Assembly: GCA_943735955.1 (NCBI GenBank)
Contig: OX030960.1
Coordinates: forward strand, 3,922,233 to 3,986,232
Length of the DNA stretch: 64,000 nucleotides
Direction of reading: 5' to 3'
Origin: Piscicola geometra
Lineage: Eukaryota; Annelida; Clitellata; Hirudinida; Piscicolidae
The translations under genes were made by a program, and so were the position numbers. The notes under the pieces are model-generated. The model was not told the DNA's origin. It was given only the letters and a program-made list of their open reading frames with translations, and ran no database searches. Within the stretch, counting starts at the first letter, position 1, and the number at the start of each line of letters is the position of its first letter. Of this stretch, positions 1 to 11,300 are shown one piece after another.

Positions 1-3000
1 ACAAAGGATTGGTGCTCAACAATGTATGGATGCGAATATAGACTTCTTTTGAGCTTGAAGCGAAATTCTTCAAAGAAGTTGAAAAGGTTGGCGAATTATC
101 ATTTACATCATCCACTTGCACAACTATTCGCACCATTTCGAAGTAACGAGCTGGTTTCACGGTTACATCAAGTTTCACCTCGCATAGTGCCGTCTCTTGA
201 CATACATGCAACCTTTCACGGTCTAGCACGCCCACTGTATGAATCACTCCGGTCTTTTCGTTTATCCGGAAGGGAAAATAATAACCTTGGTCGTTATTAT
301 CGTAATTATTTGTCTTTTCGTCGTTATATTTATAATTTTCATTGTTATTATGGGTGCCATTAGAGTCGTTAGCCGAATTCTTCTTGAGATTAGAAATTTT
401 TTTATTGTTTTTTAACAATGAAATTTTTCCATTATTGCGTTCTTTGATATTGCCTTTTTGAGTATTCTTATGTCTGCTCGTAGTAATATTGGCCTTGACG
501 TTCGAAAGATGGGGTTTCTTGTAGTAGCCTGATGCAGTCTCTGTGAACTCGAAACGAAGCAAGTTGCTGATTTTAGAGTTGTAACGTTTGTTCAAACCTG
601 AAGTATGAGCTACATTTACAACTTTTGTGTTTTCTGCTACTCCTTCTTTTAATCTCACTCTGAAAACTGATTCTTGTGACTTCAATTCTGTTTTCTTGAG
701 CGCACTTTTGTCTCTTTTGCGAACCGACCTTGCATAGCGCTTTGTGGAGACTTTCTTCGTTTCATTAGCATTGCCAGGATTAGTTTTAATGTTGATGTTG
801 TGGGCATTAATTAGCCGGTTTATTGCATTGTTTGTTTGCTTCGTAAGAACGCGGATGTTCTCTTTATTGCTTATATCGGTCGATGTTGATTTATGCTCAT
901 GAGACTTGTTATGGCCCAAGCCAGGGTGATAAATTCTTGTACTTATAGACTTTGCTGAATTTTCTTCAAAACCAACATTGAAGCGTACGGAGTGGTTGAG
1001 GTTTGGTAGAATGGATTGAAATGAAGTGGGAGTTGAGATGCCTACAGAGTGGTTTATAGACTCAGAACAGCTGATCCGTGGAGGAAGCTGGTTTTTTATG
1101 GTATAGCTGGTAACATTCTCTGCATAAATAGTGTCATCGTTGCAGCGAGGATTTTTAAACTGCTTGTTGTTTATGCTGCTGCATCTAGTGCTGTATTTGC
1201 TACTGTGGTTTTTGTGGTAGTTGCTGCTTTGGTTTTTCTTTATTGGGAACTTAATAAACACGTTTTTTTTAATTTTTTTTTTTTGGTTTTTAAAGAATTC
1301 TGTGGTTTGTTGTTGACTGTGACTTAAATGAAAAATCAAGACTTTGTTTTTATCGGGTGTGATTAGGTTTGAACCAGCGTTCATACCATGAGGATCGTTC
1401 GCATATTTTAATTTTGCGATTATAGTAGATTTATTCCGATAGTCTTCGTTGTTTACATCGATTTTTTCATTTTCATTTTCTCTGATTTTACATTTCTTGC
1501 TTACAAATCTACTGACGTATGTTTTCTCAAAAATATATCTTCCGTTTTTCTCTAAGCTGTAATTCTTTCCAAAGTTTTCTTTTTTAGTTTTGTTTGATTC
1601 ACGCTTTCTTTTTTTAAAGCTTGACACATTTCTCATTACTTTTTTTTCAATGTTACATTTTATAATATGAGAGTTTTTATTCATATTCATTGTAGCGTTA
1701 AACTCATAAACTTTGTAAGCCGGTATATTTTCACCACTAGGACATAACACATGCTCTAAGGCTTTCATTTTTTTACGGCAACTTTTCATCCTGTTTTCAG
1801 TTTTTTTCCTAGTCTTCGTGGCAAATTCAATTTTTCTAACGAGAACACTTGTCGTTTCACTGTAAGGCTGGTTTATACAGAATCCAACTAAGCAAGAAAA
1901 TGCTGAAAAAATATTTTTCTTTAAAATTATATTCATCCTACATTCTCTATCAGTTCCATTACTGAAGGTACAGCAGGTTGTGGGCACACAATTGTCCAGA
2001 ACGTCGTATTTATGGGCATGACTAGATTGATTGCAAACGACCCAGAGTGCATTATACGACCTCTTATCTTCCAAAAGCAGATTCACCGCTTTTAGAGTTT
2101 TTATCGTCAACTCAAGTCTCATAAAAGCGAAAGAATAATTTGTTTTCAAAAAATTTCTAACTTTTTTTAATCTTTTCCACTCATCTCTGCGACTTTTTTC
2201 TTGCTTGTCATCTTCATTAGTTTCAGCCTTGTACAAGTGTAAGCGAGAGTTTGCTTGAGTCAGCTCAACTTCTTTGAACATTTTAAAGAATTTTTGATTT
2301 ATTTTTGACGCTGTTTTTTCATTCAGAGGTTTTTTGAGTTTATGTTTTTCTGTAGTTAGATCTTTGTTGATTTTGTCAATAGAAGTTTTATAATGACCAG
2401 TATATCTTCTTAATGAGATAATAATTGTAATCGTGTGTTTCTTCTCGATATTTTTGTGGTTCTTTATTTTCTTCTCAATAAATATGCTGAAGTAACCAAA
2501 ACAACAGGATTTTGTTGAGTTTTTCATAATCAATATTAGAATTATTGTCTTTTTTTTCACAAAATTAATTGCACATAATGGATATAATGGATTTTTAACT
2601 TTTTTTACTGATGACAACATTTTATTTTCACTAATAATGAAATGATTAAAATTATAACATTTAATGCTTTTTTGAAAACTAAAAATATTTAGTTGTTTTT
2701 TATAAAAATTAGTTATATTTCTTTTTTGGTCGACTCTTTTTCTTGACTTTTCAATTAGATTTGACGAATTGAGTGTATTCATCAAAATCGTAACATCAAA
2801 AGAAAGTTTTGTGGTTTTTGTTTGTGATTTTTTTATTATATTTTTTCTTTTTCCAAACGTTTTTGTTTTGGAGATTTTTTGTATTGGCATTAAACGTGTT
2901 CGAATTAAAAGGGTAGGATGAGTATTAGTAATAGACAACGAAGAAAAAAACAAAGCAAAAGTATTTGTAATAGTGGTTGGAAATCTAGTTGTATGAGAGT

Positions 3001-3358
3001 TTTGTCGAATATTTTCAAAAAAATCAATAATTTTGGGATTATTAGTGTTTTTAAGATATGTAGTTTTTTTGAATTTTGCAGAGATTAGCGAATTAGAATT
3101 TTTTAAAGAAGAAAGGATTGTAAAAGGTTGAAGGGTACTTTGAATCGAACTTTTATTTTGAAAGTTTGAAGAAGATTGATTGCTATAGGTTTCAGCATTC
3201 TTGTAGGCCCTATTCGATGTGTTCTTCAGTGAGGTCAGTTTAATTTTAATGTTATTACTCTTTGAATTGATAAGCGTACATTGATGGCTGTGAGTATCGA
3301 TCGAAAAAAGAAAGTAAAAGAAGAAAAAAAGTTTTATAAGACAATGAAAAAATATCAT
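1..3358 (-). CDS. Protocadherin-like gene, 5' coding exon (partial, runs off window)
   Basis: Reading the minus strand from the ATG at 3358-3356 gives one open frame of 1,119 codons without a stop to the window edge; an in-frame stop lies just upstream (3376-3374). Residues 1-24 are a hydrophobic signal peptide (MIFFHCLIKLFFFFYFLFS). Residues about 25-880 are Lys/Asn/Ser-rich with no domain I recognise, plus a Cys-rich patch near residues 436-493. A basic site RSVRKR followed by Asp ends at about residue 882 (713-730). After it comes a cadherin EC1-like repeat: ESVFRVRLKEG, then GVIHTVGVLDRE, two Cys typical of protocadherin EC1, and DDVNDNSPTF (83-115). EC1 carries an extra Asn/Lys-rich insert of roughly 90 residues. 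Such proteins are single-pass adhesion receptors; later repeats and the membrane segment would lie left of this window. The cadherin call is firm; whether all 880 upstream residues are translated is inference from the open frame. Confidence 0.82.
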   Translation of the reverse strand, partial: MIFFHCLIKLFFFFYFLFSIDTHSHQCTLINSKSNNIKIKLTSLKNTSNRAYKNAETYSNQSSSNFQNKSSIQSTLQPFTILSSLKNSNSLISAKFKKTTYLKNTNNPKIIDFFENIRQNSHTTRFPTTITNTFALFFSSLSITNTHPTLLIRTRLMPIQKISKTKTFGKRKNIIKKSQTKTTKLSFDVTILMNTLNSSNLIEKSRKRVDQKRNITNFYKKQLNIFSFQKSIKCYNFNHFIISENKMLSSVKKVKNPLYPLCAINFVKKKTIILILIMKNSTKSCCFGYFSIFIEKKIKNHKNIEKKHTITIIISLRRYTGHYKTSIDKINKDLTTEKHKLKKPLNEKTASKINQKFFKMFKEVELTQANSRLHLYKAETNEDDKQEKSRRDEWKRLKKVRNFLKTNYSFAFMRLELTIKTLKAVNLLLEDKRSYNALWVVCNQSSHAHKYDVLDNCVPTTCCTFSNGTDRECRMNIILKKNIFSAFSCLVGFCINQPYSETTSVLVRKIEFATKTRKKTENRMKSCRKKMKALEHVLCPSGENIPAYKVYEFNATMNMNKNSHIIKCNIEKKVMRNVSSFKKRKRESNKTKKENFGKNYSLEKNGRYIFEKTYVSRFVSKKCKIRENENEKIDVNNEDYRNKSTIIAKLKYANDPHGMNAGSNLITPDKNKVLIFHLSHSQQQTTEFFKNQKKKIKKNVFIKFPIKKNQSSNYHKNHSSKYSTRCSSINNKQFKNPRCNDDTIYAENVTSYTIKNQLPPRISCSESINHSVGISTPTSFQSILPNLNHSVRFNVGFEENSAKSISTRIYHPGLGHNKSHEHKSTSTDISNKENIRVLTKQTNNAINRLINAHNINIKTNPGNANETKKVSTKRYARSVRKRDKSALKKTELKSQESVFRVRLKEGVAENTKVVNVAHTSGLNKRYNSKISNLLRFEFTETASGYYKKPHLSNVKANITTSRHKNTQKGNIKERNNGKISLLKNNKKISNLKKNSANDSNGTHNNNENYKYNDEKTNNYDNNDQGYYFPFRINEKTGVIHTVGVLDRERLHVCQETALCEVKLDVTVKPARYFEMVRIVVQVDDVNDNSPTFSTSLKNFASSSKEVYIRIHTLLSTNPL

Positions 3359-4022
3359 TTTTATACCTATTTTTTAACGTCAATCAAATTTAAAGGGCCT
3401 ACCTTATTATAGTATATATGAAACAAATATAATTTTATCATTCGTTATTTTTATAAGTTAATGATAGATTTCGAAACTATTCTATGTAAAAGTATTTAGT
3501 TTTTATGAAAGTTATTTAGAAAACCTGGAATTGTTAGCGAAGTCAATTTCAACTTTTTTACAGTTTTTTAGAAACTTGAACAAGTGACGAAAATAATAAA
3601 AAAAAGTTTTGTTAAGATATTCTTAAACTATTATCATAAAGACGAATGTTTTTTTAAAGATATCCGCTTTTTATTTCTTGATTTTGTAAAATTAATGAAT
3701 TTTTACAGTCGGATCAGACCGTTTTTTCAACTATTTTTGCCATAAAAGCCGTCTTTGATAACAGCTAGATATAAAGAAATGAAATAATTAATTAGAAGAA
3801 TAAAGTAATAGCTTTAAGTGAAAACATTCCTGAAGCTTTGAATGTGGTAGTAGCAGCAGTTTGAAGTAATAGTCGTAGAAGCAGTCGTTTTAATGGAAGA
3901 AGGATTATTGTTTTTGGAAGCAGTCAAAGTATAAGTTCAAGAACCGGGAAAAACAATTCTTTAATCCAATCTTCAACTTTATTTGCTTGTGAACTGAATC
4001 ATTTCATTATTTGATTCATAGA

Positions 4023-4222
4023 NNNNNNNNNNNNNNNNNNNNNNNNNNNNNNNNNNNNNNNNNNNNNNNNNNNNNNNNNNNNNNNNNNNNNNNNNNNNNN
4101 NNNNNNNNNNNNNNNNNNNNNNNNNNNNNNNNNNNNNNNNNNNNNNNNNNNNNNNNNNNNNNNNNNNNNNNNNNNNNNNNNNNNNNNNNNNNNNNNNNNN
4201 NNNNNNNNNNNNNNNNNNNNNN
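4023..4222. other. Assembly gap of 200 N
   Basis: A run of exactly 200 N. The round size suggests a scaffolding placeholder or estimated gap rather than sequence. Confidence 0.99.
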
Positions 4223-5305
4223 AGTAATTAAAAATTAATGTTTCCAACAACATTTTTATCCTATTATCAATTGAGATTATTTCTCGCGTTTTTAGTTTTT
4301 ACATTTTTATCATCAGTTTTCTTTATCACTAATTTTTATTTTTATTGTTATAACTTTTATTCTTTTGGTCATGCCATGTTTATAATGCAGCTTCTCGTCA
4401 ACTTTTACTTTTAATTTTTATGATGTTCGGAATATTTACAAGTCATTTCAAGGAATCTTCAAAAACTGCAAGATATATTTAAATCATTAATTATAAGAAA
4501 CTATATGCAATAAAATTCAATTTTTGTTTTGTTATTGAAAAGCGCAACCTGTATATCTTTGAATTTTTAATTTTTAATTTCTGAAAATTTAGTTCCTAAA
4601 CAGAGTTAATAGTAAAACAAAAAGTATTCCCAGAATTCAATTCCTATATTTAAATAAACCTATTTCGAAATCTAATTTGCATACTTTTAGCATTTAGTAA
4701 AGTCTTCGATGCGTAAACTGAGTCCCAAATGCGAGATGTTTCAGACAGTGCTTGAGTGAATGGTCCTTCGAAATTAAATGAATTGCTTGTGCCAACGCTG
4801 TAATTGACTAGTTGTTTTGTAATTAATCAAACATTGAGTATGAAAAAACTAAACTTGTGCGAACATAATTGCTCACTTTTTAAGTTTAAAAACCTAATTT
4901 AATTGTTTTATGAAATAATTTCATTTAGTTCCAAATGAAATCGAACTAAAATCAAACTGAATTGCGATTTTCTTTTGTTACACTGAATAATTGGACTTTT
5001 TAATGAATATTTGCGAGAAGACCAAGAAATAGTACCCTAATCGTTTTTTATGAAACAATCTTTAGTTTTCAGTTTATTGAAAAAGTTTTGTTTTTTAAAT
5101 AATAATTTTAAAAACTGGAAAGTCCGTTTGCGGTACTTAAGGGGCGCGCCTCTGAGGGTTTGATTCACAAAACGATGCCATGGTCAGCTATGCATGCACC
5201 AAAAAGTATTGACAACAAAGAATTGTTTTTCCATAATCATAAAAAAATAAATTGTTTTTATTGAATAAAATGACATTGAGAAAATATCCAAGTGAATATT
5301 ATTCC

Positions 5306-5395
5306 TCCACCTAAACCCACAATTTACTTAAACTTCAAGTATTGCAGAAGAAAGAGACATAATTGAAGTTTAAATAATTTGTGGATTTAGGTGGG
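5306..5395. repeat. Long imperfect hairpin (MITE-like)
   Basis: The arm at about 5307-5342 (ccacctaaacccacaattta...) is matched by the reverse complement of 5360-5395, with only a few mismatches across about 36 bp and a 17-base loop. This is the shape of a small foldback element. I see no clear target duplication. Confidence 0.6.
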
Positions 5396-8300
5396 AAAAT
5401 TAGGTTCAATTGAAAAAATATATATTTAAAATTTCTGCTACCATTGCTGAACTTCTTTAGATTAAACATCGTGTTTGAAGTCTTAAACCAAAGTTAATTA
5501 AATCACAGTTTGCCCTGTGCCAGCAATCTTCTTGTTTATTTCATTTATACTTTTAACCTCACGAGCTTGGAACAAACTGAAATCTTATAAATTATATTTC
5601 TCCTATTTTGAACTGCACTTTAGATTATATGAATATTAATCAATCAAAAATCATAAAAAACGTTTTTTGGACTTTTCACTTTATTCACAAAGTTCAGAGA
5701 TTTGTGACAAATATTACAACTTTTAAGTTTCTATTTTTATTATAATCTTTATTCAGATGATTTATATTATTTGAAAGAACAATTAGAGAAACTAGTGGAT
5801 TTTATTATTATATTTGAAAATACATTTTTTAATATTCATTAAAAAAATCACTCATTTCTTTAAAATATTTCATGTATACATGTATCAAAGAAAGTTTTTG
5901 GTTTTAGATTTTGACTTCGTGGGTAATCAAGAAAATTAGTTTTGTTTTATCTACCCTTTGATTTAATTAATTATTTCCTATACAACTTTTATCATTAATA
6001 TAGATTTTCTTTGCTTTGTGAATATTAAAGAATAAAGCGTTAGAAAATCTTTGAATAAATATAATTGTATAAAAAAATTAATAAATCAATTTTTTTCTTT
6101 TAAACTCAAAACTAAGGGTTTTAAAACAATTTATTTAAAATAAAAAACTTTCTTTAAAAATTGTGTGGGAAAATTGGAAGCAATATTTATTTATACACGA
6201 AAAATGGGTTTTCATACGCAAGTTATTTTAGGGATGCTGTGTTTTGCCTAATGATAATACATCAAAAAGGTATTTATACTGGAAGTTCATTAATATCAAC
6301 TATAACAAAGCTCTTATGAAGTTAATAAAAGCTTCATATTTATTATCGTACATTTTTTTTATAGTTTTTAATTTTGAATGTCAACTCCAAAGTTTTTGAT
6401 GAATTAACAATAGATAAACATAATCAAGAAATCAATAATGAAAGATCGTTAGATTGACTTATACAGTATCTTAGAGAGAGCGCAATATCAAAGAGTGAAG
6501 ACTCACTTAGTGAATATTATTTCGTCAATGATCTATAAATAATCACTAAAAAAGTTTCGATTTATTACTTATTTGCCATCAAAATTTTGGACTATGTTTA
6601 AAATATATGCTATTCAACCAACTTTTTTAACTTTTTCGATATTAAATAAATTAAAGAAAAATTTCACATTTTTTGTAAAAACATTTTTTTAAAATAAATT
6701 TTGTTTAGACAAAACTATATCGCATGGTCTTGACAATAATTACAAACCCAACAATAGTCTGACGTTATTTTATAGTTATTTTCATTTTTAATTCATAGGA
6801 GCTCGATTTTGTTAAATCGGTCTACTTTATAAACTTCTATGGTCAATTAGTTTATTTGTAAATAAAAATATATTTTAAACTGAATTTTTTAATATATTTC
6901 AAACACAGATGAACGCAGAATGAAAATGTAAAATTCATTGATCGTTAATCCGTTGGTTTATTTTTAATATACCGGAAAATAGCGTTAAACATTAAACCAT
7001 TTATATTTATAATTGTTACAAATAATTGTGAGAAAGAAAAATAGAGTTTAAAAAATGTAATGAAACTGTTATATTATAAACTTTTTCATTTTTATTAAAC
7101 TAAAAAATGTATTAACTAAAAAAAATGGGGAAAAATAAACACGTAATTTATACATTATTTAATATATCTTTTTTAGTATTTATCTTACTGTCTTTTATTC
7201 ATGAGATGCGATTTCCCATTCATGAAAAAGAGTATCCTGAAGTTTCAATTTTACAAAGATGATCTCTTGGCACGTAAGATGTTTTTGCCCATTAAAAATA
7301 AAATTACTATTGAGGCCTTGAAGCTAAGCTGTGTTGAACTTCACTTCTACCAAGAGTTCTCCTTCAAAAAGAGAGCATCTTTCAAAAATTTCTTGCATTT
7401 AGAACTCGTATTTGATTGACATGTGATTTTTGCTACTCTCTATTGGCATAGTCACATCACTGACAAAGTCTGAGTTATCCGTGTCCACTTTCTTCTCTTT
7501 TTTGCTACTCCCACTGTTGCTTTTCAATTTTTCGACTGTTCATTCATGACCTTCTTGCCATTAGATAATTCATCTTTTTGAGATGAATTTATATTTCTCG
7601 TGCTCACGATATCACCAAACTCAAAACACTTTATTACTGATCGAGTCATCCTTATAGGATTAGACTTACAAACATAAAATACACACATAAAAAATGTTTT
7701 TTTATATTCAAAAAAGTCAGCAAAAGGAATTTTTTATTATTATTTACGATGCATATGCAGTATCTCATTTGAGATAAACACAAAATGAAAATAGAACAAC
7801 GAATTACATGTTTTCAACATATCCATGACAACATCACGTAAAATTTATTTCACAATTTACTAGTAAGAAGAAAAAACTTAGAGCACTTTACTAATTTAAA
7901 AAATTAAATTAAACTGAATCGTTTTGGCTGACGTATAAAAAGGTTTATAATATCAAAGTGACATCGCACTTACCAGATTAAAGGACTGTTTTCATTTTAA
8001 CAGAAGTTAATTAGTCCGTTAATGGATTCAAAAGTTAACTAAAAAAGTTATATCACTAAAGAAAATGTAAACGTCATTGATAACATTTTGTGGGATTAAC
8101 AGTTTGTTTCCCAGCTTTAATTTAAATAAGTATTTTTTAAAATTGAGATAATTTGAACTAACTTTATATACCCCTTAAAATGATAATTTTCTTAGTTTCA
8201 TCTGTTTTAATAGATTTTTTGAAAATATTAGTTGAAAAGTTTGATTTAAATACGTTCAACTGATTGATATATTAAATTGAATTTGGTCGTGAAAGTAATT

Positions 8301-11300
8301 ATAGGCACATACATCACACGAAAAACTTCTATATTATTTCCAGACACAGTAAGCAGAATGATGAATGACATTAGTATAAAAAACAATTCTTTGGAGCAAG
8401 AATAGGCGAAAAAAAATAGAAAATAGGTTTTAACAAAAAATCGAAAACTAGGCACTCTGTAACTATTCCCAAAAGTCAAGATGAAATTGATTTTATTTCC
8501 ATTTGGTTGTTGTATTGACTATCATTCGTAGTTGTTAGTAGCGGCTTTTAGTTGTTGACGTGGCGGTGGCAGAACCTTTTACAAAAATTAATGAGTTTTC
8601 AACGATACGTGTTTTTTTAAATAATGAGAATTACTATAGTGAAACCAGCTTTTTTAATCATTTTTATTTTGCTTCAAACTTCGAAAAGTCGAAAATTGTG
8701 TGAAGGTTGTGTAACATAAGAACAAGATGCTTTAAAGTCAAGCAATAGAAAGTTTTAACGAGTGCATGTTTCTCGTTGTTAAAATGAATGGACACTTTAG
8801 TGGGAATTTAAAAAGTTCTTACATCACATTTTTGACGTCTAGAGAAAACTAAAAATTAGAACGGGTCGTTAAAACATTTTACAAGCAACAGTGTGAAAAA
8901 AGTCACAGAATCTAAAATAAGTTTACAAAAAGTTTAAACTGTTTTTAAATACTGTTTTATTATAAATTTTTTTAAAAATTTGAAGTTATAATAAAATCAA
9001 AAATCATTGATAATTATGAAAATAATAGATGTTCAATAAATTTAATATACACCTAGATGTTTCACGACTTTTCACAGCTCAATGGTTTATTTGGTTTTAA
9101 AAGACTTTAAACCAATTTACTTTAAGAAATAACCGCCATCAGATGCGGGTGCAAAAGTAATATTCAAAAACCACGTTCTACATTCTCATAACCCAGTGCT
9201 AAAGAATAAGAAATGAAGTCAGAAAAAAAGTATATTAATTTTTTAAACTTCTTATTCTATTTTATTTGAAATTTATTTATTTCTTACTATTATAATACAA
9301 TATAATTATATAAAATGTACTCATACTATTTTAGGTTTCAACATTCTTTTGAATATTTTGTTTCTGTTATACAATATTCTATCTGTAATGATTTCTTGAG
9401 TACGTTTTGTGGATTTGAAATGTATCTTTTAATTGGAAAAGTTATTCTTACTTGAAACCTCTATTATTTAAATTATTTTCACTTTAAACTCTTTAAATCT
9501 AAATTTAAAAAAATCAAATTGTAAAAATATGTTTAATGAAAATTAAAATAAATGTAAAATGCATTTGAATTAAGTTAAATAAGATTAAAAAAATTGAATT
9601 AATAAACGACAAAAAAATAATAGAGATATCTTCTAGTTAATGGAATTTTATAATTACATTTTTCTTGTTTCCTTCACGAACTTACGCCCTCAAACACTGC
9701 CTCTTATCTTTGTCAAATTTCGATAAATGTGACGTTGAGCATCGGAGCAAGAAACGGATAGTGCGGGTCAGGTGGAGCAGCTTCTTAGTGGAAAAATATA
9801 AAACATTGAAAAAGTTGGGTAAATTTCCTATTATAAAATGCAGCTTATCGAATTATTGTTTCAAATTACTTTTCCATTGCAGTCTTAGAGTCTGGCTGGA
9901 AGGCAAAAATTGTCGTTTTCAAACAATTTGGGCGTTTTGAACTAAATTCAATTCTTTTCATGTCATTTATTTCAGTTTTTCATCCGAATTAGATGTATCA
10001 GCTTTTTGCCAACTTAAACGAATAAGGGATTCGAAAAAATGTATTTCAAATCTAATTCTTGTAAACTCAAAGAAGTTACTTTCTTAAATAGAAGTTAGTT
10101 CATTTGCTTTAAGTTCATTTTTTCCCCAAAAAAAATTCTGAAATCTTTTCTATATAACTTATTTATTATTTTTATTATTATAATTTTAACTTTGATTGCT
10201 CATAGACCATCGCTTTTAAGCGGTTTTTAATGAACTTATTTGTATTCTAAAGTCTGCGAAAGCTCGTATATTTTAAAATTGAGATTTTGAAAAGACCAAT
10301 TAATTTTATATTCCTTAAATATAGTTGCTAACAGTACTTTTGAATTAATTAAAACTACAGCTTTCAAATTATTTTTATAAAGTACTCAGATGTTTTTAAA
10401 TTTAGTTAATCTTACGGTTCAGCAATGAATATTAATTCAATATTGATTTATGGAAGTAATACCTAGCTTATCAAGCTTTTATTTAAAATGCTAGACTTTG
10501 GGTTAATTCGGACATTTGAAAGTAAATATAATTTATTGCTATAAGCTATCATAAATCAGAAATTAATTTTATATTTAAGAAAAGTTTATCTTTTGTTTTT
10601 ATACGACTCTTCTGATGTTATAAGCTTATGCCTATTCATAAACATAAAGTTTTTTTCAACAAATGTACAACGTTCTAATTTAAAAAAATATTATATTAAG
10701 TTTTCAATTTAAAGCTATATAATAGAAAAAATAAAAGTAAAAAAGAACATTTACAAGAATTTCTCATGGTTGATTAGCTGTTTGTAATTTTACAAATTAC
10801 AAAAGTGCTTTATTGAAATATTCTAACATTTAATAGTTTAAACAATTTAATAAGCAGATAAATATTTTTCTCTTTTCTCACCTAAAAATCAATTAAAATG
10901 CGAATAATAACCAACAAAAAAATATTTACAATTTAAATAAAAATAAAAACAAAAAGTTTCAATGACAATTTTTTACAGTATACAGACACTTTTTACCCAT
11001 TTCAGATAAATGGTTGAAGTTTCTATTTGAGATGACTGTCATCCACCAAAAAGTTTTGAGAACATGTAAGCAATAGCTAGAAAACTCATTATAACTTATT
11101 CTATTGTTAGAAGAAAAAGTGATTTTTAGTTAAATGCTAATTTTACTAATAAATGCAACTTTAGAATACTTTCACAATCATTTTCCACTCACCATCTATG
11201 TGTTCATCAAACTCAACGAAAATCTTATCCATTACACCCATTAGCTCACATAACCATTAATCACACATATCTATTCATCTATTCATGCCTTTAAAATGGT

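Noticed and set aside
22..363. 113-codon open frame on the plus strand
   Set aside because: It is the antisense of the cadherin EC1 coding sequence on the minus strand, which has clear family motifs.
7201..7660. Possible small gene on either strand (72 codons plus; fragments MTRSVIKCFEFGDIV on minus)
   Set aside because: No family motif, frames break repeatedly and no convincing splice sites; probably chance or a very old relic.
9665..9940. 91-codon open frame
   Set aside because: No recognisable domain and no supporting splice or signal features; somewhat GC-richer than its surroundings but not enough to call.
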